Assembly: GCA_003184365.1 (NCBI GenBank) | Contig: NKYR01000113.1 | Coordinates: 62,001 to 126,000, forward strand | DNA length: 64,000 nt | Direction: 5' to 3' | Source: Evernia prunastri | Lineage: Eukaryota > Ascomycota > Lecanoromycetes > Lecanorales > Parmeliaceae | Shown here: in pieces, positions 48,131 through 59,490 of the stretch | Numbering within the stretch: the first letter of the stretch is position 1 | How the letters are laid out: each line of letters begins with the position of its first letter | Notes under the pieces: generated by a model | The model's input: the letters and a program-made list of their open reading frames with translations, nothing else | What the model was told of the DNA's origin: nothing | Database searches by the model: none | Position numbers and translations under genes: made by a program

Positions 48131-48503
48131 TTGATTGATTGATTGTTTTATACGCCTATGCTAGCTACTTGATGTAAGCTAATGAGGGTAACATTAACGC
48201 TGAACCAGCTTTACGGCTGGGCGTTGAAGAAACCTGAGGGCGAACCTCTGGACAAAAACTTCAACTAAACAGTACGCTCTCCCTTCTGCTGTGCTCCTTA
48301 GGAGCCCTATTACACCACCGCACATCTCTCTACTTCTTTGCGCCGACTCTTCTATTCTCTGACTTTTGTATCTCTGATCGCCCCCGCCTCTAGAGGCGGG
48401 TACGATCGCTTCTTCGTGCGCCCTTTTTGGGCTTAATGGTCTCCTCTACCCCGAGGGGTAGTCTTGACCGTTGGAGTTGTTCGCTGGCCAACTCGAAGCT
48501 GTT
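48131..48503 (-). mobile_element. LINE 3' end fragment, copy A (identical to 49515-49887)
   Basis: A 373-bp segment carries, on the minus strand, the end of the RNase H-type coding part, a 3' UTR and the (TCAA)n tail. By eye it is identical to 49515-49887. It ends abruptly at an N (48504) and the next sequence belongs to a different element. It is not RIP-mutated although its surroundings are. Confidence 0.8.
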
Positions 48504-48504
48504 N
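48504..48504. other. Ambiguous base (N) joining LINE and LTR-element sequence
   Basis: Left of the N is the LINE 3' fragment; right of it is the end of an LTR retrotransposon. A collapsed gap is likely. Confidence 0.6.
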
Positions 48505-48874
48505 GCCGCACAACGCTGTTGCCAAGTCAAAGCGGCCCCGCCGTCTCCGAAATCTCCGGGGTCTCGCCACTATTTTTATCCTTTCTGCTCGCAGACGACT
48601 CGCAGGCCAATCTACAGCGCTGGGGCATCGCTTGCCTGAGGGGGGGGGTAGTGTTACGGACGTACCCTAGGTGTCAGGCACATAGGGAGTGTTTATGGCT
48701 ATGTGTCTAGCACATAGAGTGTTTATTGGTTATTGACACATTCCCATTGACACATAGGCTAGCGGGGATTCTTCCTAGTATTTAAGCGCTCTTCTTCTGT
48801 ACATATTTCCTCCTTATCTAGTTGTCTTATTCAATTTACCCCCATTAGACTTGACTCTGGGCACGGTTCTGACA
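48505..48874 (+). mobile_element. 3' end of an LTR retrotransposon: polypurine tract and LTR
   Basis: A G-rich polypurine tract (GAGGGGGGGGGTAG, about 48638-48651) is directly followed by TGTTACGG, the start of a putative LTR at 48652. It ends CGGTTCTGACA at 48874 (223 bp, TG...CA). A polypurine tract adjoining the 3' LTR is the expected arrangement for a plus-strand Ty3- or Ty1-type element. The LTR contains a run of CACATAG words. The internal region upstream is cut off by the N at 48504. Confidence 0.6.
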
Positions 48875-49514
48875 TTCTAAGTCGTTTTATTTCGAGACGA
48901 ACTTTTTTCGAGAAACGAATTTCTCTCGAAAGATCTTTCTGAGAATTAATTCTATTGAATATTTTATAAAATAATATCTTTTAATCTTATTAATTCTCTT
49001 TATCTTCTTAATTTTAAGTTTATAATCATTATTATAAACTTTGTAATATCTCTCGCAGAGAATATATCGATACTTTAACGAGTCTCTCTTCTCGATATAA
49101 TTCTTTTTATTATAAAATTCAATATAATATACGCACTTAATTGATTCGCTATATCGAATTTCTTTATATTCGTATTAAAGATAAATATTATATTAAAAAA
49201 ACTTGTATTTAGAGTTATAGAGCTCGTAACTATTACGTTACTCAGTCTATATAAGTTTTTAATTAATTATTCGATTTATATTCTTTAAAAAAGCAAAAGC
49301 GATTATAAATAAAATCTTTTACTTTCGCTTAATCTTATCGATGCTAAAAAATTATCGAATAATAAAATCGTAGCTGTTCTTTGTAAGAAGAGAGCTTTTA
49401 AGATCTTTTAATTTTATCTTTATCGTTTTAATAAAAACGTTATATATTATAATATTATAGCTGTTCTTTAGAATATAAATTTCTACTTCGCAATATCTTA
49501 TTTATTCTTTCTCG

Positions 49515-50210
49515 TTGATTGATTGATTGTTTTATACGCCTATGCTAGCTACTTGATGTAAGCTAATGAGGGTAACATTAACGCTGAACCAGCTTTACGG
49601 CTGGGCGTTGAAGAAACCTGAGGGCGAACCTCTGGACAAAAACTTCAACTAAACAGTACGCTCTCCCTTCTGCTGTGCTCCTTAGGAGCCCTATTACACC
49701 ACCGCACATCTCTCTACTTCTTTGCGCCGACTCTTCTATTCTCTGACTTTTGTATCTCTGATCGCCCCCGCCTCTAGAGGCGGGTACGATCGCTTCTTCG
49801 TGCGCCCTTTTTGGGCTTAATGGTCTCCTCTACCCCGAGGGGTAGTCTTGACCGTTGGAGTTGTTCGCTGGCCAACTCGAAGCTGTTTAACCAGCCGGAG
49901 TTAACCATCCACCTTGCCGCTACCCGGATCCCTTTGGTCGTGGTCAGCATTGTCTGGAAGTCCCTGGTACCCGCCTCCGCAAGTAGCCGTGGTTTATCCT
50001 CCCGCGATCTCGGACAGAAGAGGAGGATATGCTTGACATCTTGTCTTCTCCATCCGCACCTGCAGTCGGGGTCGATACCTGGAACCCTTATCCTGTTGAG
50101 GAATGCGTTAAGCCCGATTTTGCCGCTTCTCATTTGGACAGCGACCGAGCTCTCAGCCTTCCTCAGCATCTTGTGGTGGTCGAACCTGCCTTTCTTTCTC
50201 GTTATTTCTA
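49515..50210 (-). mobile_element. LINE 3' end fragment, copy B
   Basis: The minus strand encodes the C-terminal RNase H part of a Tad-like LINE (about 50169-49774). It carries the cysteine/histidine knuckle DCRCGWRRQDVKHILLFC and a conserved GIRVAARWM block. The 3' UTR and (TCAA)n tail end at 49515. The first 373 bases repeat copy A exactly. Beyond 50210 the DNA becomes TpA-rich, so the 5' part has been lost or mutated beyond recognition. Confidence 0.82.
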
Positions 50211-50950
50211 AGTTTTTCTGCGTTTAAGACGTTATATATATATAACTTAAGATTTTCGCTTTTTAGTTATCTTAAGTTCGATATATATATAGCTAACGAG
50301 TCGAATATATAATCGACTATCGCTTATACTCGTACTCGCAGCTTTATCAAAGTGAGATTATAAAATACTATCGCGTTGATCTTCTTAATATATATTCATA
50401 TTCGTAAATCTTCTTTAATAATTAAAAGAGTGAGAAGAAAGCTAATATTATTAAAAGTTGATAAAATTAAAATTTTTTGAGAAAAGATAGTGATCTGTTA
50501 TCGCGTAAAACGTTAATATTTAGAGATTTCTTACGAGCTCTAAATAATAATATCATTTTGAGTTTTTTTTTAAAATTTATATATATTCTTTAGATCGCGT
50601 AAATCTTATATATGACTCGTAAGTTAATTTTAAATAAATATTATCAACGCGTCTTACGACGATATCGTTAATTTTATAATTCAACGAAAGTTCGCTATTA
50701 GAGCTTGAATATATTTAGTGTTAAACTTCTTTTTGAAATTAATCTTTGCAAATTATTCAATTTCGTTATAAATCGTGATATATAAATTTATTTGCTATAG
50801 TAAAAACGCGTTATTTATGTTATTTATTATTATCGAAGATTAATTTGAAGTCGCGATGATCGTTATCGTGAGTTCAAGTATTTAAATTGAGATGAAATTA
50901 TAGCGCTTGATTAGTTTTATAATTCTAAAGAACTTTTGAGTGATAAAATC

Positions 50951-52725
50951 AAGTCAATGTGTGTGAAAACAATATGTGTAGTTTTGCGTGTGTGAAGTTG
51001 TTTTTAATAATTCTTTGGTATTATAGTAGTGTGTAGCGGAAGTTAATGATACTTAGCACGGATTTAGGGGACGGTTGAGGCGTCAAGCTCAGATTTGCTT
51101 TAAGTACCTAAGGTAGTAATAGTACCACCAAGGCTTTACCCTATTAATGCAGATCATCCACGTTTAGCGGCTTTGCGAAACCGAAATTTCAATAATGCCT
51201 GCGTGCTTTCGGACGTTTCAGTTTCAGTAGGTCAGGTATGTATCATTATCAGGTATATGAGATGGGTACTAATTAGTACTCCTCAGATTACTGACTTATT
51301 GTTGATTATTATTATTGATACATAGGTAGTTAGGTACAAGAAATGGAATTTAGACCTCCCTTTGATGAATCTCGAATGATGATGGGCGCCTACGAAAGAT
51401 AAACCCGCAGGAAAGCGTGCAGTTGCCACTGATGACGAGTACATGCTGGGTAGTGGAGTCCAGACTGCCTATGGAATATGGAGTTTTTGAAGCTGCCGCA
51501 GCCGAGAATCCGAATATTGCGCCCTTGTGTGGACAGCAATAATAATAGAAGTAGGTAGTACTCTAAGTCCCTGCTGAACTTCTCTCCATGAACGGAAGAA
51601 CCGTTCCAAAGACCGACGACCATCATGCCTCGGTTGCTGCATTGCTGCAGCCTTTCAGTACGGTGCTAAAGTGCTAACACGGGCTAGCTACCCTCTGAAA
51701 GATCTTGCAGGGATGGGGCGTATCTTGAACTGGTCAATGCACCAAATGCACGAACTTTTCCAAAGAGATAACACTAGATTCCATCCTTTCAGCGTCTCCG
51801 CTACCATTTCCCATGTGAAGGTACTTCCTTTTCACTCTTTTTCGAAATGTCGTTGGTCATTCATATCACAGGTCATAGGGCCGGAGCAGAGTCCGTTCTC
51901 TTCAAGCATGCGTAGACTGTAGGTGCAGGATGTACTGTACGAAGAGTGAATCGATGAAGAGGGTTTCCAATAGTCTTGCTTATCTACCAATGAAATGAAA
52001 GAGATAATGGCAAAGTGGGTCGGGAGCTTGAAGTATGGTAACTATGTTGGGCATGGTGTAGCAAGGATACTGGCAGTCTGGCGGGTTTGGAGCCGCTAAT
52101 TCCTCGTTGGCGATGGCAACGCTAAGCAAGGGTCTCCTTTTCTTTCCCGCCAATTCCATTCTAACTTTTTTTTAGACTCGCCTCTCTCCCTTCTCTCTTT
52201 TTCCTGCTTCCTTCCCCCAAGGACAAAAAAACGTCTCTCTCTTCCTCTCTCTCTCCACATCAATCCATCAAAAGGTCGTTCGTGCCTGACTCTCGTTCAT
52301 CAGTCATATTCCTTCTCACATTCATCAATTGCGCCTTCCTCTGAGGTTCCAAACAGAACTCCACGTCGGCTAGCCATCCTAACCACTTTTTAATATTAGC
52401 CTCCTTCTTTCCTTCACCACGTTCGCTGCATACTTTCCAACCTCCCCAACAACTCTTCTCTTCTCCCACTAATCCACCACTTTTATCCCCGAATAATCAT
52501 CATCATCACACTCAATCATCTGCAGCTCTTAACCCACTGCTTCTCGTAAGTCTCGCAACTCTCTCGACGCCTTCTATACATGTCGCACTTTTGGCCCGTC
52601 GCGCTGCACTGTTTACTCCAACACTTCTCGCCGTCCATCCCTCACCCACGACCTGTCCATCAACTTTCTACAGAAAGCTGACCTTGATCTCTAGTAGTTA
52701 TTGTATCCATCACATATTACGCACA
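50951..52725. other. Intergenic region and long pyrimidine-rich promoter of ECM33
   Basis: No gene is supported. Normal base composition returns after about 50950. The part from about 52130 to 52560 has several CT-rich tracts (for example around 52180-52260). In filamentous fungi such tracts commonly precede the transcription start of strongly expressed genes, which fits the cell-wall gene that follows. Confidence 0.5.
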
Positions 52726-54121
52726 ATGGCAATCTTAACATACCTCCTGCCGGCACTGGCCCTTGCAAGCACTGCCATAGGTGAGACAACCTTTTCCCTC
52801 CCTTGGGAGCCATATCTGCTTTTTAGCACTCCGCCATTCCCCAAGGCATCTCCTAAAAACCTGGCATTCCCCATTGCTGACTTTGATGACTTCAGCTCAA
52901 TGCAGCAACGCCGCCACGTTGACAATCACAGCGTCAGCAGATGCCTCTAGCCTTGCCTCTTGCACAACCTACAGCGGGTCCGTCGCCATTCCGACCGGTC
53001 TCGCCACCCCACAGGACACCAATGGCCACCAGCAGTTGTCCGTCGATGGTGTACAAGTCATCACTGGTAATCTGACCGTTACCAATGCCATTATGCTTTC
53101 AAGCCTGTCCTTTGGGGACCTCAAGACCCTTGGTGGATTTGAACTCGGAGGGTTGACCGTTCTGTCCGAGCTGTCGTTTCCTCAGCTCACGCAGGTCTCG
53201 ACGCTGAATTTCACCGCTCTACCTGCGTTGCAACAAATGTCCTTTGGAGGCGCTGGCATTAGCCAAGCCGATAGCGTGCTCATCACAAACACTGGACTGA
53301 GCTCGTTGCAAGGTATCAACAACCTGCAATCGGTCTCTACCTTCAATGTCAACAATAATGCGGCTTTGCAAAACATTAGTTTGCAAGTCACCAGTATCAA
53401 AAACTCGTTGGACATTGAGGCTAACGATGGCTTCGTGTCCGGACTTACCACTACCTTCCCCATGCTCCAGACTGCTCAGAACATGACTTTCCGTAATTGC
53501 AGTTCCGTTCTTCTGCCATCGCTTGCCAACGTCACACAGGATTTGGGATTCTACGGCAACACCATGACCTCTTTCGTAGCACCCAACCTGACCACTGTTG
53601 GCGGTCTTATCTTCGTCGACAACACCGATTTGACCAACATTTCAATTCCAGGGCTCGTATCGGTCAATGGCAGCTACCAGATTGCAAACAACACAATGTT
53701 GAAGCAAATTAACGGATTCCAGAAGCTTTCGGTGATCAAAGGTGCCCTGGACTTCAACGGCAACTTCACCGAGTGAGTAATGTGCTTTCCAGTGTTGTGT
53801 CGAAAGTCTATTAGGAGCTGACCCCTCTGTAGGGTCGATCTCCCTGCTCTGACTCAGGTACAAGGTGCTTTCAACATGCAGAGTTCTGGTGAATTGAACT
53901 GCAGTGCTTTCTCGGACGATAAGAATAGCAAGCAGGTCATCAAGGGCAATTACGTGTGCTCAGGCAGCGTTTCCAAACCAGGAGGTGCTGGTACCAAGGC
54001 TTCAGCCTCGAGCACTTCCAAGCCCACAGGCAAGAGCTCTGCTGGCCACACCGATGCCAATTTCCCAGCAATTATTGGTGGTACATCCCTCATCGCAGGG
54101 CTGTTACAGCTCGTCCTGTAG
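52726..54121 (+). CDS. ECM33: GPI-anchored cell-wall organisation protein (Ecm33 family)
   Basis: Three exons (52726-52780, 52896-53772, 53833-54121) encode 406 aa. Residues 1-19 form a signal peptide (MAILTYLLPALALASTAIA) cut before QCSNAATLTI. The body consists of leucine-rich, receptor-L-like repeats, for example FPQLTQVSTLNFTALPALQ and VAPNLTTVGGLIFVDNTDL. It has many N-x-S/T sites. A Cys-containing stretch (ELNCSAF, YVCSGS) is followed by a Ser/Thr/Gly-rich stem and a hydrophobic C-terminal GPI signal ending GLLQLVL. The protein is delivered to the plasma membrane and wall and is needed for normal wall structure in yeasts. The start context CACAATGGC is favourable. Confidence 0.94.
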
Positions 54122-55353
54122 GGTTTTCCTTGTCGCTTGTGAGATTGCTATTGGTGCGTCGATGCCAAATTGGCGTGTCCCTCTTGGTCCTTCTGCCTGC
54201 ATGATGGACCATTGAGCGTTGAGTGAAAGTTCATTCATTTAGATCAATGTGCGGGCGATGCATTGTTTCGAAGCGAGATACATACGTGGTCAAGATGTGT
54301 GGTGTCGGGAGGTTGGAGAATAGATTGCCTAGCTAAGCCAGGACTCTCGAAGCATGACATTATTGTGGACTTCTTGCAGCGCCTATTAGTACGGGCAACT
54401 CTGGTCTCCTTCGTGGTGCTACAAAAGTGGCATGAGCTTACAATTGCATACTTTCTTCATCGGTGTTCTCGGATGCATGTTCATATTGTTGGCTCGTCAT
54501 TTCTGTACCTTACCATACGCTCTCTGTCCTCCTGCTTAGGGTTAGACAAAAGCATAATACGATCCTCTATACTGAAAGCGTTGCGAGGTTGTCGGGAGAT
54601 ATCGCTGGCACGAAGTCAGGGTTGTTTCTATGTTGCATGATATGTATAGCCTTTAAGCATACTTCACAATGCCCGTCGCGCTAATAGGAACCGCAGTATG
54701 AGCATGTCTTGACAGCATACAGAGAGCATAGAATAAATATACCACAACCGAGAATGTGGCAGAAGCGGACCGCTTGTCGAATGTGCATTGCGCTAACAGA
54801 TCGCCGGGATTCGACATCCTCGTTCTCCTGCCATGTCATGCAGTATTTGAGGGATTGCTAGGTTTTCAACATGTCATTCGCAGTAAGGGCAGCTTATCAG
54901 TCATTGGGGAGAGGAAACACATTTTGTGAGTCTTAGTGCAGGGGCAAACGCATCACATCACATCGTTTGTTAAGCATCGTCGGCAGTCCACTTAGAGTAC
55001 CGTCTTTTCTTCCTCGTCTTCTCCTTGGGCTCTTAGATTAAAGACCAGAGATTGTTCATCCGCAACTTCTCAATATATCACACCCGTAACAGCTTTGGAG
55101 CCTCTCTTGCGGACAAAACGTGTTTACCGTTGCCTGTTCTCCGCATGTGATTTTGATCTCATGCTTCCTTCTCCTGCATAGCTTGCAAACGTCCGCCGAC
55201 TGGCATTCGTGCAAAAATGGACACGTTGGTGTAAGTTTGCCGTCTTAGAAGACAGTGTATCTCGAACAAGGCTAATTCCTGGCCGTCGAAAGTACATTGC
55301 CGTCGTTCCAAAAACTGCTTGAAGGGGCGCGATTGCCCAGTGATGAAGTATGC
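54122..55353. other. Intergenic, no gene seen
   Basis: This holds the 3' flank of ECM33 and the upstream region of the bHLH gene. Short frames at 54263-54684 show no family features. Confidence 0.4.
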
Positions 55354-56139
55354 ATGGTTCAGGGAGACCGCCAGCTCCCGTCCCAGATCGATGATACCTC
55401 GGTCATGGCCTCTCTTAATCAATACAATGCATCAATCGTATTCGGGGGGGTTGAGAACACAGATACACGGCGGCGCATTTTGCGTCATTGGCGAGGATCC
55501 TCACATGTTCTGCTTTCGCTTGAGGACCAGGCAGCGCATGAAGCTCTACACCATGAGGGTCGGTCCTCAAGCGACAGCGCATTACTTGTAGGGGAGATAA
55601 GTAGCTGTCTCAAGCTTAGGGAGGCTCCCGGATATGCTAGTCCATGTGGACAGGAACGTCGACGTATTTCTCACCATAATCTACAGTGTACAGAGGCTTC
55701 GAATTCTACTCGGACTGGGCCATCGACGACGTCAAAAGCCGAGCCGTCTGTGGGTTGCATCGCACCGGGGCGCCCTACCCTCGATAGCAACGAGTCGGAC
55801 ATAAGCCAAGTGATCCTACACAAGGTCAAGGAGGGCAAGGTGGCCCACAAGAGGGCTGAACAGAAACGTCGGAATGAGCGCTCTTCTTTAATAACAGAAT
55901 TGGAACACGGCCTCCCTCCAGAGTTCTTAGATGGTTGTCAACCAGGGAACCAAAAGCCAGGACACACAAAAAATGGAATACTGGAAGCCACAATAAAACA
56001 TCGCCAGCACCAGGCCACAGTGATCATGGACCAGGCCGCAGTGATCAAAGAGCAGGCCGCAGTGATAGAAGAGCAGGCCGCAGTGATCAAGGAGCGTAAC
56101 AAAACCATCGAGGTTCAAGCAGCAGCGAGCGAACGTTGA
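55354..56139 (+). CDS. Basic helix-loop-helix protein with a tandem heptapeptide repeat
   Basis: The frame encodes about 261 aa from the first ATG (55354); it is open to 55297 but without an earlier ATG. Residues about 165-225 look like a fungal bHLH domain. They have a basic region KVAHKRAEQKRRNERSSL, helix 1 ending ELEHGLPPEFL, a loop with charged and Gly residues, and helix 2 starting KNGILEATI. Relatives bind DNA as dimers and regulate genes such as phosphate or morphogenesis genes. The C-terminus carries four consecutive units related to QAAVIKE (56008-56091), forming a likely coiled coil. The N-terminal half has no recognised features and may include an unrecognised intron or a wrong start. 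Confidence 0.65.
   Translation: MVQGDRQLPSQIDDTSVMASLNQYNASIVFGGVENTDTRRRILRHWRGSSHVLLSLEDQAAHEALHHEGRSSSDSALLVGEISSCLKLREAPGYASPCGQERRRISHHNLQCTEASNSTRTGPSTTSKAEPSVGCIAPGRPTLDSNESDISQVILHKVKEGKVAHKRAEQKRRNERSSLITELEHGLPPEFLDGCQPGNQKPGHTKNGILEATIKHRQHQATVIMDQAAVIKEQAAVIEEQAAVIKERNKTIEVQAAASER
56008..56091 (+). repeat. 21-bp tandem repeat (4 units) in the bHLH gene
   Basis: Four 21-bp units of the form GAGCAGGCCGCAGTGATCAA follow each other at 56008, 56029, 56050 and 56071, each encoding a heptad like EQAAVIK. The unit length keeps the frame and a coiled-coil periodicity. Confidence 0.9.
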
Positions 56140-57222
56140 AAGTGAAAGTTGCGGTGTTGATGCAGCAATGTGGAAGCTGTTCGTCCATGCGCACGTAATT
56201 TATCATCAAGTACGCTATCTAATCTGTTTTTCAATCCCGCATATTCTTACAGCCACGGTTAAGAAAGTTGTAAGCAAAAGACCAGGACAACCGAGTGCCC
56301 CCACACCAAGTCTGATCGCTGGAGATACACGAAAACATCATAAAGGAATCTTAGGCACGCTGCTCTATTCTATACCGTCCCACCATCTTCAGGTGTCAAT
56401 AGCGAACTTCGAAGCACACACATCTTATTATGGAGTATCTCAGATACTAGAGGAAGTTCGTCTTCCGCGGGCATGGTGTATCGTTGTACAATGATGACTA
56501 CCGGCAATTGGACGGCCTGACATTTAGACTTACTGCGAAGTCACGTTCCATCATGTCTGGTGGCTGCCAATGTAGCCGGTGCGTGGCAGGCTGGTTAAGG
56601 AGTTAGAGTACTGATAGTATTTCTTGCAGATGCTTGAGGAACCGGATCTGCCTCCGAATTGCCACACTGTAGGGATTAATGATGAGACGTGTAGAGTATT
56701 ATTGCGTCCTTGCATGAGAGATATTAGAAGGTATCGATTATGCCCAACTCCAAGACAATCATCAAGCAGAGAAAGTGCGCCCATTAGCTCGACCATCTTT
56801 GAATAATGAGTTCATCAAGTCCTCGGAGCGAATCTTCCCCAACCTTATGTTCTATCATGCATGACAAGTATAATTAAGTTGAGAACATGGGGCTCATGGG
56901 TAGATGAAAGTAGAGGTTGAGGAAAGTTAGCTAGTCACATTACGCCAAAAATAGTCCCTCCAAAATGCCAAGCGACGCTTGGTCCACCGGTCTGTTATTC
57001 GGCGAGCAGGGGGGGTGGTGATATTTCTGCAAGTATCAACCATTCAACCCTCGGTTCCTAATCTATCCTGGCCTCCACATCCCCCTACATGATTCGACGC
57101 TGAAGCAGTCGTGCGAAAGGAGCATCGAGCTCGTCTATTTCAACAGTATTGACCGCCAGTTTTAACGTGCCCAACTTGGCCTTAGAACGAGGCGTTTGTC
57201 TTTGGACCTTATCCCCAACACT
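56140..57222. other. Intergenic, no gene seen
   Basis: Short frames at 56168-56494 and 56624-56806 have no recognisable features. The end of this stretch should hold the promoter of the glycosyltransferase gene. Confidence 0.4.
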
Positions 57223-58732
57223 ATGCTGCTTCCCAAGGGTGGCGTGACCTGGAAATCGGCAAAAGCACGCCTGCCACCTTATAGAGCTGTCCTTCACTAC
57301 CTCGCTCGGACTCGAACGCTCTCTTTTGTCGCTCTAGCCGTGGTTGTGTTGATATTATGGGGGGGCATAAGTACCTCGTCGCGGGAAATGCAAAGGTAAT
57401 TCATAAATCGAAGATGGACTTGGTGTGTGGTAGGAGGCTAACCATATTCGCGACTGTCAGATTCTATTGTTGGGGTCCTGCAAAACCGCCAATGGCAATG
57501 ACGACGAACGAGCAAGCACAGTGGCACGCACACCTACAAACCCCGGTGCTCTACAACCATCACGCTCCCATAGAAGTCGAGTCGCCGTCGATACAGAGTG
57601 TCAATCTGAACGGCATCATGTCTACTCCCAGGGCTGCCATCAACGAGGAACGCGTTCTCATTTTGACTCCCCTGCGAGACGCTGCCCCCTACCTTAGCAA
57701 GTACTTCGACCTTCTGTCTGAGCTCACATATCCTCATGATCTCATCGACCTTGCCTTCCTCGTAGGCGACTCCACGGACGATACGCTGGCAGTATTGTCA
57801 GCAGAGTTGGACAGAGTACAGAAGCGGACCGATAAGATACCATTCCACAGCGCACTGATCGTCGAAAAGGACTTTGGGGCTATCGTCGGCCAGAGCGTTG
57901 AAGAGAGACACGGATTCAAGGCTCAGGGACCTAGGCGGAAAGCGATTGCTAGGGCTCGGAATTACCTTCTCTACACCGCTTTAAAGCCAACGCATTCTTG
58001 GGTGTACTGGAGAGATGTTGATATCCAGGACAGCCCCGGTAAGATTCTGGAGGATTTTATGGATCACAACAAAGACATACTAGTCCCAAGTACGTATGCC
58101 CTCTATATGCAACGATGATTTTAGTACTGAGGTTGCAGATATCTGGTTTCACCGATACGAAAATGGTCGGGATATAGAGGGTCGATGTAAGTTCTTCCCA
58201 TTCATGTTCATTTCAAGGAAATGTGAATGACTTTTGCAGTCGACTACAACTCCTGGATCGAGTCTGACACAGGTCGCAAGCTTGCGGACTCTTTAGATAA
58301 GGATGTGGTGTTGGCTGAAGGTATGTGCTATACTCTTTTACTTCTATGTGGGAATTTGAAGTTAATGTCAACTTAGGCTACAAAGAGTACAATACTAAAC
58401 GGAAATACCTGGTCACGTTGGGCGACTGGCGAAACAACAAAGATGAGGAGGTGGAGTTGGATGGAGTTGGCGGCGTGAATATACTGGTAAAAGCGGATGT
58501 ACACAGATCAGGTGGGTGAAATCACACCTTGCCGATCCTCAAAACAATGCTCATGAAACGCCAAGGTATTAATTTCCCATGCTACGCTTTTGAAAACCAA
58601 GCCGAAACAGAGGGTTTTGCCAAAATGGCGAAACGAGCAGGTTACCAAGTCGTAGGACTACCAAATTACGTGGTCTGGCACATTGACACTGAAGAGAAGC
58701 GAGGAAATCTTGGTTCGAGACCGGCATATTAG
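57223..58732 (+). CDS. ANP1: Golgi alpha-mannosyltransferase of the Anp1/Mnn9/Van1 family (GT62)
   Basis: Six exons (57223-57395, 57461-58089, 58139-58186, 58240-58320, 58377-58511, 58566-58732) give 410 aa. A short cytosolic tail is followed by one signal-anchor helix (LSFVALAVVVLILWGG, about residues 32-47), so it is a type II Golgi protein. The GT62 domain starts at RVLILTPLRDAAPYL. The metal-binding D-x-D lies in WVYWRDVDIQ, and the conserved end is VGLPNYVVWHIDTEE. In yeast the family forms mannan polymerase complexes that extend N-glycan outer chains. Assignment to ANP1 rather than MNN9 or VAN1 rests on overall resemblance and is less certain than the family. Confidence 0.9.
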
Positions 58733-59490
58733 ACATCACATCGGTTCACATGCTCGTCGTTTTACTAGGTAGACGGTCTCTGTTACACAATAATTACCAA
58801 GGCCAGTTGCTCATGCCTTGATTTGCGTTTGGTTGAGGACGGCAACGGGACGGAGCCAAAATGATACCAGGATGAACGCCCACCACTCGGTCAAAGGGTG
58901 ATCCCTTTGGGGGGCACGGAGATTCTATGACGATGTCGAGATAAGCATCCCCAGGTTCACATCCAGGCGTTTTTGGTGTCCTTTGAGCTTTGTACAGGAT
59001 GGCTTTCTCTTTCCTCGAACGTTTATTTTCAGCTGTGTTGGTTGAGGTGAAACTCCGCCTGAGGTATTATCTTGGATGTACATAATTTTTTGTCTTCTTT
59101 TCGTTCAAGACGCTAAGCTAGATCAAGTTCACAACTTCACAATAATGGATACCGAAATATCTAGTTTGCGAAACTTCCAGAACACAAGGTAGCCTTGTTC
59201 TGAACGGAGACGGCGTATGTTTTGGTATGCATGGATTGACTACTAATACGACATCGCAGTGACTCGATTCTAGAATTCACTGTTTGTGACTTGACGGCGA
59301 CTTCCAATTACAGGCAGAAGCTCTGTTCGCTTCTCCTCTGGCGAGGCTTTTGAATGTCACGATCCGGCAACCTTCTCGCCGGTGAATACGAAACAATGTC
59401 GAGGAGAGGACAGAACGGAGCTCGCTTGTAGACAGTGAATTTCTCCGATGCTCTCTATTCTAATCTAGACTGGGTATAAATATGAAAGTT
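58733..59490. other. Intergenic between convergent genes, no gene seen
   Basis: The 3' ends of the glycosyltransferase gene (plus) and the SPF45-like gene (minus) face each other across about 760 bases. No repeat or coding frame was recognised. Confidence 0.45.

Larger units (their letters stand above)
44441..50950. repeat. TpA-rich, RIP-like repeat block
   Basis: Long stretches (about 44990-45580, 45750-46510, 48000-48130, 48880-49510, 50215-50950) are dominated by A and T, rich in TA. CpG words remain but CA and TG are few. That is the signature expected after repeat-induced point mutation acting at CpA sites. No intact gene is present. Islands of normal composition inside it hold LINE and LTR fragments, listed separately. 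The block separates the accessory genes from the right housekeeping flank. Confidence 0.8.

Noticed and set aside
46519..49530. TTGA tandem words considered as a CRISPR-like or regulatory repeat
   Set aside because: They are the 3' simple tails of LINE copies read on the opposite strand; there are no spacers and the genome is fungal.
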